From Polyporus tsugae (lineage: Eukaryota > Basidiomycota > Agaricomycetes > Polyporales > Polyporaceae): a stretch of DNA of 64,000 bases. Shown here in pieces: positions 55,764 to 64,000 of the stretch. A program made the position numbers and the translations under genes. Each line of letters starts with the position of its first letter. The stretch's first letter is position 1. The stretch spans positions 1,123,501 to 1,187,500 of the forward strand of contig JAHRBS010000014.1 in the NCBI GenBank assembly GCA_024305745.1, in the 5' to 3' direction. The notes beneath the pieces were generated by a model. The model was not told the DNA's origin, did no database searches, and saw only the letters and a list, made by a program, of their open reading frames with translations.

Positions 55764-57290
55764 CTACACCATTCATCCACCATTAGCAAAATGCGGGCAT
55801 ATGGCACAAGACAGACCTGAGACAGGCCATTTTACCTTGTGGAAGGTCTGATACGGGCAGAACAGTTTAGGGTGGCAAGCATGCACTCCTTGGATGCCAT
55901 CGGTGGCATATAAATCATTGGACGGTACATGAGTTCACATGGAGTCATAGATAATGGCAAGGTGCAGCCGAGGTGCACGCTATGTAGCACAAATTTGGAT
56001 CTGTTTTGCTGGACATACTATAAGTGGTTGCTGTGCCATTGCTCGGGGGAGTTAATGTCATATCTAAGTGTAAGCGAGAAAGATCAACCGTGAAGATTTA
56101 TTCCCTTTAGACGTGCAAGCTGTTGGCTCGTATTTGTCTCGCCACGGGTTAGCGGCTGAGGATGCCCATACCAGCTCCCTCTGCTCAGTTGACTGTCATT
56201 AACTCTAGAATGTGTCCTGAGATTGCATCTCCAAATCCGATGCCACAACACCCAACAGGAGACGGGGGCCAATTCCCTCGACAGTCACGCCATGATTCAC
56301 TTTGCCCGGGCAGGCCACGGTACTGCAATAGAGCAAACAGGCTCACCGCACGAGCATGGGCTGTAGTTTGCTACTATTCAAATGACTGTAAGTACACTCC
56401 CAATTTGCGATTTTGTCCGTCGGAGGTCGGCTGGCTTGGTCCGGTGGACCTCCTGCCGGTGCACCACGGACTACGCCCGAGGATTTCTGCAGACGTCCTT
56501 TGCGTCCAGATCTCCGCAGATATCCTCGAGGCGCTTCTGAAATACAGTGTCAATGATATCAAAAACTAAACTGCAGCCTCGAATGTGGGCTCTCAGAGAT
56601 GCAAAAAGGCAGAGCCTTACTTGCATGATACCATAAATTTCAGATCTACTGTCCTTTTCCCGGAGAGTGAGATGGAATGGGTGGAACATTGTTAAATGGG
56701 CTCTGAGGCAGGCATGGACGTCTGGAGAGGTCCGCATAGAGCCCAGAGGACATCCACTGCGGAGAGGTCTGCCGGATGTCACCACGGAGGTCTGTTGGAA
56801 ATCTGGTCAAAGCGGAGCTCCGTGGACAACATCGACAATTGGGTGTGGTACATACTGTTCACTGCGAGCTCATCGCATGTGTGCAGGGCATTATCCGCGT
56901 TGTTGATAAGGAAAATCATCGCGGGATCAACCAAAGACCATGTGTGTATGGTGTCCACAATATCTATGTTCGCATCTGATGGCAGTAGACATTGTCCATT
57001 GGTGTCCAATTATGGATAACGTAGCATAGTAACCTTACACGGGAGACACAAAGGCCCCCTCAATCACGGCTCATATGTATCCTAGCGATGCCAGTGAACA
57101 GCAAGGCCGGGACCGCAGTTCTTCACTGTGCGCAGTACATCTGGAATGGGGACTGCGGCAACACTCATGTCTGATATATACTCACCTAGGTCTAGAACAT
57201 CAGGCTCTTCAGAGCTCTAGGACAGAAAGCCCTTCAACCATCTGAGATCTTCAACCCTGGCCTGAGCCCCCACCGTGCCGCATCCTCACT
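55764..57290. other. spacer
   Basis: No gene could be supported. Minus-strand ORFs at 57009-56779 (IDIVDTIHTWSLVDPAMIFL) and 56785-56471 may be remnants of a coding repeat. The rest shows nothing. Confidence 0.3.
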
Positions 57291-57909
57291 ATGGAATCCG
57301 ACAAAGCACCGCAACCACAGCGCACATCGAGCTCGTCTCCCTTAGGTTCAAACTCAGAGGTGCCGCCGCCACCGCCGAACCCAGGGTACGTGTTCTCAAA
57401 GACGTTGAATATGCTTCCTCACTTCCCTTGTGTTTCCCCTAGGCCATACAAGTGGCTGCGATTAACAGATGTTATTTTTGCGGCATACCTATGCTGGGTG
57501 CCGTATACGGTTTCCTGGTCAGCCGCTTCATTGCTGGTGTTATCGTGTCCCAACTTGACTGCAGTGGTTCCATGTGCAATATGTACATTGTCATGGCACT
57601 CTTGTCTCCCTGCTGTTCATGGTCACCGTAGTGTACCTTGCTTTGGAGTCAAAAGATCCCTTATCCCAAAATCCCTGGCACACTATCAACTTGTCCAGCG
57701 ACCGCCCATGGAAAGTCCATTGTGAACAGGTATGTTCTTATAGTTTATTGCATTCACAAATACCTTGTTTACATTGCCTCCTTAGTCGACCCTCACTTTT
57801 ATGTTTAAATCAGAGGTCGGTGAAGCTGAAGGGAACGGGCACCAGTATTTTGTCAAAGTGGGCTGCCTTCAGTCTTTTGATTGCCTTTTCAACCACATCG
57901 CTTTTATGA
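57291..57909 (+). pseudogene. putative small membrane protein, frame disturbed
   Basis: Exon 1 starts MESDKAPQPQRTSSSSPLGS and ends NPG at about 57387, where a GTACGT donor begins. The acceptor CCCTAG is at about 57442. Exon 2 reads PYKWLRLTDVIFA. The following membrane-like sequence is spread over three frames: GIPMLGAVYGFLVSRFIAGV, then FMVTVVYLALESKDPLSQNP, then HTINLSSDRPWKVHCEQ. This implies one or more indels or missed introns. Two hydrophobic segments suggest a membrane protein. I recognise no family. Confidence 0.35.
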
Positions 57910-58864
57910 GAGGTAGTTCAGTTGGCGCGGACTTGGAGGGTCGACAGGGGCCGTATGATTAGATATTCTTCCATGCTAACTCCAATGCCACCTCCATCGC
58001 CCCTTCCCCGATGTGTATTACACCATTGACATAAATTTGAATCCTGCTCCCTGCCTCTGAACCTATTCGCCTCTATTATGGTGACCTGCGACACGAGAAC
58101 TTTTGCATGTAGAATAGTACTGGTCTCAAAGGGAGCTTAATATGTTCAAACCCTCATTGGGGGCCCGGATGGGGCTCAGACGACCCAGGAGAGCATGTTA
58201 TCCCTGTTGCGTGACAGGCGTGAATGGAGTCCAAGGTTGCCCGGTAGCAGATACCATCTGCTGACGTACAGCGCGCAACTTCCAACAGGGGTACACAACC
58301 ATCTAGTAAGTACTTACATGGTGATTGGGGCTTTACAGTACAACACGTCTCATTCCCCATCTGCTTTTTGATGGTGCATGTGATGGCGATGTGCACACCA
58401 TATGACTCACAGCTAGACAGCTATCAGGCGCTCTTAATCAACTCGCCCCAGGCCCCCGTTTGAAGGCGGCCGGGGTCAAAGACATGCATTCATGTGGCGT
58501 GGATGTGGGCGAACAGGAGGGTGAAAAATCATCACCCATCATTCGTGGATTACCGTTGAAATTTGTTTGAGTCACATTGTAAACCCAACACCAACAGAAG
58601 CTCCCATTAGAGCACCCTTCATGCGGTGGTTTCCAACCATCTGCGAATTCACTCAGAAAATCAGATCATAGTTGAGTAGAAGAGTCGACTCAGCACCGAC
58701 CTCTGCAGGAGGACATTGATGAGCGAAGTCTCTGGCCGCATAATGTGTATAGCGTGTCCATTGTATGAGGAACACTTCATAATGATGATGTTGCCTCTCC
58801 ACTTGACAGAGAAAAGTTGCTGTAACGTCTGATTGATTGGGGGCCTTCCAGCGGCTTTGCGCGA
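57910..58864. other. spacer
   Basis: No gene, repeat or RNA could be supported. Confidence 0.3.
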
Positions 58865-59266
58865 TTAACTCGGAGGAAATGCTGGAATTAAAAGGTCAAA
58901 CCCATTGGTGAGGAACCAACTGGTGCCTGGGAACTCGTGTACTCGGACAACTTCTGGGGTGTCGTCAAACCAACAGGAGGTGTCAAAATCTTCCGCATAC
59001 GGAGGAGCACCACATGCTTGGTCCCACTCGTCCTCGACGGATAAGAGAACAAGCCTCGGCCGAGTGTCGCTGGTCTCATACAACAGTGCACGATGAGCAA
59101 CAGGAAGGAGATGCTGCGGTAGGTATTTCACTCTGTTAATGCTGGGTGTGCAATATTGGCAGATGTGATTGATCCATACCTCCTGAACAAGCAATTTGAT
59201 ACACTTGTTGTACTCTTTGACCGTGCGAGACACCTTAGATTTCTGGCCTGCTCTTGCCTGGAACAA
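58865..59266 (-). CDS. uncharacterised small protein or exon
   Basis: A 133-codon frame on the minus strand reads LVQEVWINHICQYCTPSINR, HRALLYETSDTRPRLVLLSV and EDFDTSCWFDDTPEVVRVHE, and ends in TAA at 58865-58867. Composition looks protein-like (varied, not low in complexity). The first codon is not a clear start, so earlier exons between 59270 and 59690 are possible. Family unknown to me. Confidence 0.35.
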   Translation of the reverse strand: MFQARAGQKSKVSRTVKEYNKCIKLLVQEVWINHICQYCTPSINRVKYLPQHLLPVAHRALLYETSDTRPRLVLLSVEDEWDQACGAPPYAEDFDTSCWFDDTPEVVRVHEFPGTSWFLTNGFDLLIPAFPPS

Positions 59267-59837
59267 ATGGGCGTATACGCAGAGTGGTGGGGAGTTAGTT
59301 TTGTATCAGAGCAGCGATGAGAAAAAACAACCAACTATTGGTGTCTGTGCAAGTTCCGGACTTATGTGTTGCATGATCCTCAGAGTCTTTATATGCGGTG
59401 TATATGCCCGCCACTGAAGCATACATAGAGGAGACAAGGGCTAAAAGTCGTGGAAATCAATTCATGGACGACGACACAGAGTGTGGGACATAGTGAGATG
59501 GATCGTAGCAGATCACATCGAGATGGGCTGGAACCCTCATCAAATCTCCCCGGAGCTTTCGTTTCTCGGGCAGTGCAAGCATAGTGCAACAGGAATTCGG
59601 GTGCCCCGGCTTGGAGCGTGGAAACTCACATTTTACCCCGACAAAAAGCACCCCAAACAGGAGCGATCCTGAGCGATCTTGCTTGTCTGTGCATCAAGAT
59701 CTCCTACAAATAGGATGAGTTAGTAATCAGCAGAAATTGTGCATGCCGGCAAGCGGCGCTCACTTACCTCGAGCCTCACCAATGTTCCCTCATCTCCTCC
59801 ATTCCCTCCATTCCCTCCCCACACCAACAAGACAGCC
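59267..59837. other. spacer
   Basis: Nothing certain. A CT-rich stretch (59785-59825) precedes the ATG at 59838 and may be its promoter or leader. Confidence 0.3.
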
Positions 59838-60331
59838 ATGCCCTTCGTAACTATCCTCAGCTACGATGACGTAAAGTTCAGCACAACCAATTGTCTAGGC
59901 TCACTGGATGGGACACAGACCAGCAGTGGCAACCATTGGCTCTTCGTAAAGGTCTCTGTATAAGAGATTGGTCTCATCAACTGTACACACTTTGTTAACG
60001 TCCAGAACTAAATTTGCTTACCTAAAACATGTGTTGTCACAGGTTGGATGATGGTCAAGGTGAAGGGGGGCACCCTACCCAACCTCCTGCTCATCCACAG
60101 AGCCTTGTGTGACAGCTGGGTCCTCTCCTGTGACAAAGTGAGTTGAGATGTTTACCTACCTTATTCATATCTCAATACTGTACACAGGTTGCCTTGACTG
60201 TGGTACTGTGTAGCCAAGATGCAGAGACGCTCACAATGGTCACCCAGAAGCTGCGGTTCAATAAGTTGTTGGACTTCTGGTTGTTTCTGTTTCAACTCTT
60301 GTTGAGCCGTATGCACAAGGCACGTTCATGA
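59838..60331 (+). CDS. small uncharacterised protein, probably three exons
   Basis: Exon 1 (59838-59951) reads MPFVTILSYDDVKFSTTNCL through SSGNHWLFVK. Later blocks read MMVKVKGGTLPNLLLIHRAL (from about 60045 to 60138) and VALTVVLCSQDAETLTMVTQ to a TGA at 60329-60331, with introns between them. The join between exons 1 and 2 needs one base more than the obvious donor gives, so the model is imperfect or the gene is damaged. Family unknown to me. Confidence 0.35.
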
Positions 60332-61087
60332 GCGCTGTCCAGATTAGCACAGGGTGTTAAGCATCATCAAGCATTGTATTCGGCACCTATGAATGTCCAA
60401 GTCACAGTGGCAGTCAGAAGTTGGCACAATTTGGAGTCTTTCGCTGTGACTAGTAATGTCAATGCGCCATCCGGGCCAGTTAAGGCTCTGAGTGGTGTGG
60501 GATTTAGCGCTAATGGGGGAACCAACACTTTCTTGTTCCCAAGCTCAGGCTCTTCTGTAGAATGTCTCCCTGACTCTGGCTTTACAGACATGGATTCTCT
60601 GCGTCGTCAACGGTCCAGGGATGCCATATCAGAGACTTGGTGCGGGCGTACAGACACATGGTCCAGGTGCGTCATGGTGCGACCAACTACTTTCAGGTTG
60701 TCGGGATTCTGGACTCTTGACCACCAAGTGCGCCCTTGCTCCTCACCTGTTACTCACATGGTTTGTTGCACATTCCCACACAGCTTGTCACTTGTGGGCA
60801 TCAGAAAGATTTCACACATCCTCTCTGACATGCGTAACACCACCTTCTGTTGCCACCTTTTTCATCCATGTAGTGTCGTGCATCCAAGTCTATGCTGCCC
60901 CTTGTGAGTGTGAGCCGTGAGCACTACTCTGGGCTGATCCAGGCCATGGGGCCCTTGTCACTCGAGTCCAAGTACATTCGCCGTCCCCAGCTTCCTATCA
61001 TCCCGCGCGGTTGCCGCATTGCAAAGTATCCGTATGCACCAGATGTTCACCCCGGCTGATATTAATCAAAAGGACCAATGTGCCCGT
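60332..61087 (+). other. coding-like region, model unresolved
   Basis: A 177-codon plus-strand ORF (60374-60907) starts MYSAPMNVQVTVAVRSWHNL. Other frames nearby carry protein-like pieces (GATNYFQVVGILDS near 60690; ESKYIRRPQLPIIPRGCRIA near 60968). Together they suggest a small multi-exon or decayed gene. I could not build a consistent model. Confidence 0.25.
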
Positions 61088-61686
61088 CTAAGTCCTCCCC
61101 CAGCAGACAAGCACGCGAGTGCGAGGAAAGTAAATCTTTGCTGATTCAAACCTGCGCATGTGAATGAGACAGACTGAGTTACATACTTGAACAGGGATAT
61201 CCTTCATTTCAGTCTGCTTCCCAATGAGAAGGCATGGGGGGGTTGATGTTCGCCTAGCCAGATACCAAACCCCATCATAGGTCTGGCGAGCGCGTCTCTC
61301 TGGGCATATTGCTCCCGCTATGGCTCCGCTATGACCTATGCTGGGGTCAGTGTGCCACGTGCTGCTTCCAACACAAGAACAAGTCAAATCGTGTAGCTAG
61401 AACACGTCAATTCGTCTTTGGGAGTGCACGAAGAACCAGGGAAAGGTAGGTGTAAGACATATGCGAGGGAATATGACACATGAATATTAGGTTCTACCAC
61501 CCCTGCCGGCTCATCAGGTAGACAGATCTCGATGGAGGGCACCTTGCATGGGACAGATATACACTCGCCCATGTACTGCAGTGCGAGCGTACCTATGCAC
61601 TCCGTGATTGCAGAGAAGAAGGTGCTCAGACCGTCTACTATGAACCAGTAGCCCGCATCAATCAGGCTGCACAGGGCCCCCGCCAA
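61088..61686 (-). other. two adjoining minus-strand ORFs, possible small gene
   Basis: The ORFs 61686-61384 (MAGALCSLIDAGYWFIVDGL, with a hydrophobic start) and 61387-61088 (QTYDGVWYLARRTSTPPCLL) overlap by four bases in different frames. They could be exons of one small protein. No family recognised. Confidence 0.25.
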
Positions 61687-63081
61687 TGTTTTTGATAGTA
61701 TTGCATGTGCCCAAAAATTTTACTCCTTGAACACATCTGTTGTACACACCCTGATTCCTTGATAGACCATATTCTAAACACTGACCCATACATGGTGTTA
61801 CCAGCAGTCGTGCAATGCACTGCTTACTTTAAGCATTCACTGCTGCAGTTGTCCTTTGCCACTCTATCTAAGCATAAAGACTCCAGCTTTTCCCAAGGTG
61901 ACCAAGACAACATCCATTTAATTCCATTACAAGCGAGCAGAGGTTGCCAAAAGGTATATGCAGATGTATACAAATATGTCACCCCAATATTCACACTCCA
62001 CCGCTTCAATAGCATCAATCATGAAATTGACTTCATCAGTTCTTTCCTGATGAAGTGCATGGCCTCCTGACTATCACAGGCCACCACCTCAACCTCTGTC
62101 ATGGTCTTGACAGAGACACAGCATGGAGCAGCTGCCATTGAGACCATGGTCTCAATGACGGCCCTCTCAAAAGGTGCCACGTCAACTACAGGATCTATAA
62201 AAATTGAGAACACCACCACCAATGTGAGTAGGCACTCTGAGACTCACCTTGAGAGGGTGATATATCCTTGGTTTGATAGATTTGAAAGTGTTCTTGACCA
62301 AGCTTCCATATTAATCTGCCACGTAGCATTGTTGAATATGCCTCAAAACGTAGGAGATGAGAATTGTGAATACATACAGGATTCCAACAAGGTTAAGCTC
62401 CCACAGGCAAGCCACCATGTCAGCAGTTGTCTGAGAAGGAGGCGACATAGTGGGCGAAGAGGATAGATGGTGGGCGTTTTGAAGCAAAATAAGTGATCAG
62501 TGTCTTGAATTATATGTATCTAATGCGCGCCTATGGGATAAACAAAGATGTACAAACACAACCACATGATTGACCTTATCAGACCCAACAAGTGGCGAAA
62601 TTTCCGCAGTTGCATAGTGTAATGGTATATGGAATCAGATATGGTCACATAAAAATTGGGTTTTGTGTACATTGTAGAGCTTGCATATTCCATTACTCTG
62701 TGCACTGCTATTGCTAGGAATAAAAGTGCTGTCTGGGATTTTAATGCCTTCAAGGATTGTACAAGTAGAGGTAAGCTATAAAGCTACATACCTATGGGCA
62801 GACCAAGGGGAGAGAGAGGAAAGAGAAGGAAGATATAAGCGCAGATGTGTCCTCTTATTAACTTTTGGAAGGTGCTGCCTCTTAAGGTTGATCAAGGCAC
62901 AAGCGCAGATGTCAAGTTAGAGCTTAGGCCCAAAGGGAATATATCAAAGTAGACCAGTACTAGTAGCCATCACACACATGCCTCAGTTGTCAATGAATCC
63001 ACAAGCTAATCACAATGACTTCAGGCAAGACTACAGCACAATCATTATAGTGCAACCTAAATACATGCTGGCATAATTAAT
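61687..63081. other. spacer with a perfect 22-bp palindrome
   Basis: The stretch 62136-62157 is a perfect palindrome centred on CCATGG with ATTGAGA arms. A 121-codon plus-strand ORF (62101-62466) overlaps it and has no recognised domain. The rest shows no gene. Confidence 0.35.
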
Positions 63082-64000
63082 TCAGTGCCAATCACACCGG
63101 CCAATGTCATTAAAGTAGCTATGCTTTGCTGCAACATCTAGTGATATGCGCTCAGCTGGATTGAGTGCCATGAGCTTCTGAAGCAAGTCCACTAGCTGAG
63201 AATCATGTACATCGGCCTAGACAATCAAGCTGTTAGCACATCTGACATGCGCTGTGGAGAGAAGACAAGGACATACCAACGGAGGCCTCATACGCGCGAG
63301 GCGGCGCATAGGCACACCATGACTGGCACGTGTCAGGGCTGTATCCAAGGAGGGAAAGTGGACCTTGACGTTGTTATCGTCGAGGTTGAACGTGCCCAGG
63401 TAACACATCTCGATCGTCTGGGCATACGCCCGGGGGAAAGGTCCCAAAATGCGATCTAGTGCAGCTAGATGTTCTCTGTCAGAGCTTATGTTGCCTGAGA
63501 AGAGCTGGTTGCCAAGGTATATCTCGGCAATGACACACCCTACTGCAAACACATTGATGCCAAACCTCCACGGAAGACCTGTTTGAAAATGTGGGTCCCA
63601 ACAAGCTTGTGACCACATGTACTGCAACTGCGACATACCGAGAGTGACCTCCAGTGACCTATATGACTGGATCCTTACTCTACCGGAGTGCGACAGTGCA
63701 GATAACGTGGTCATGCCACCCAGATCAAGTACGCATATCTGGGTGGTGACAAGGATCTTCTATGTGGTCATGTCAAGCTCACGAGAGGAGAAGATATGGG
63801 GTAGACAGACTTACCTTCTCTTCAAAACCCGCTACAGGGCTCAGCCAACGAATCGTTGTTGTAGCTTGATCGTGGACCACTATATTGTCCAGCTTGAGAT
63901 TGGTTTGAATAATTCTGAGAGAGTGAGGATCTAGAATGCATCAGAAGATACACTACGATGCAGCGCATATAGATAGGACTTACAGTCTACCGCATTAATG
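63082..64000 (-). CDS. CMGC-type protein kinase, partial at window edge, catalytic loop degraded
   Basis: Minus-strand exons carry the C-lobe of a CMGC kinase of SRPK/CLK type: IIQTNLKLDNIVV (63920-63880), ICVLDLGGM, RSLEVTLG, LPWRFGINVFAVGCVIAEIY, DREHLAALDRILGPFP and ADVHDSQLVDLLQKLMALNP, RISLDVAAKHSYFNDIG, ending in TGA at 63082-63084. Introns lie near 63840-63770, 63630-63580 and 63270-63220. The N-lobe would be beyond position 64000. In the catalytic loop the usual HxDLK is QTNLK, so the catalytic Asp is Asn. The DLG metal-binding motif is kept. It is probably a pseudokinase or a decaying copy. No premature stop was seen in these exons. Confidence 0.72.

Noticed and set aside
1..64000. 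CRISPR arrays, rRNA genes or bacterial operons
   Set aside because: No regularly spaced repeats and no rRNA-like blocks were seen. Introns and element types are eukaryotic.

Overview
The window reads as a genomic segment of a filamentous basidiomycete, most likely an agaricomycete. The evidence is short GT-AG introns in every host gene, a copia element carrying a fungal half-tRNA primer site, Ty3/gypsy and Helitron remains of fungal type, and several uncharacterised gene families I associate with mushroom-forming fungi. No prokaryotic features were seen.

Layout. Positions 1-4276 are ordinary host DNA with two intact, intron-containing housekeeping genes on the plus strand: choline-phosphate cytidylyltransferase (304-1966) and an SRAP/HMCES-type abasic-site protein (2503-4276). 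From about 4.3 kb onward the window is a transposon-rich, decaying island. It holds an AT-rich spacer with tRNA-like pol III boxes (4.3-7.0 kb), a broken Ty3/gypsy pol between inverted LTR pieces (7.0-9.3 kb), a gag-like ORF (9.3-10.1 kb), and a large minus-strand Helitron (10.75-18.3 kb). The Helitron carries an HUH Rep, a PIF1-type helicase and an apparent ubiquitin-protease-like tail. At 20.5-30.9 kb lie three uncharacterised multi-exon genes: two divergent and plausibly intact, and one large and broken. At 33.0-42.5 kb an almost intact copia element (36257-41413) and a related solo LTR (33043-33458) interrupt another broken gene. A second broken gypsy element follows (42.6-46.6 kb). The right part (47-64 kb) is a patchwork of small or degraded fungal genes, including a nucleotidyltransferase-like family member, an F-box pseudogene and, at the edge, a CMGC protein kinase with a degraded catalytic loop.

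Two results stand out. First, the 5-bp flanks of the solo LTR and of the copia element are swapped in the way expected if the 2.8-kb segment between them was inverted by recombination between the solo LTR and the element's left LTR. Undoing the inversion restores both target-site duplications and brings the two halves of a split gene together. Second, across many unrelated broken ORFs I counted 32 in-frame premature stops: 22 TGA, 10 TAG and no TAA. Family context at many of them points to CGA to TGA and CAG to TAG, a C-to-T decay signature resembling deamination at CG and CHG sites, while the copia ORF is unbroken and looks young. The copia element, the Helitron and the gypsy elements explain most of the island; the host families around them appear to be eroding by the same process.
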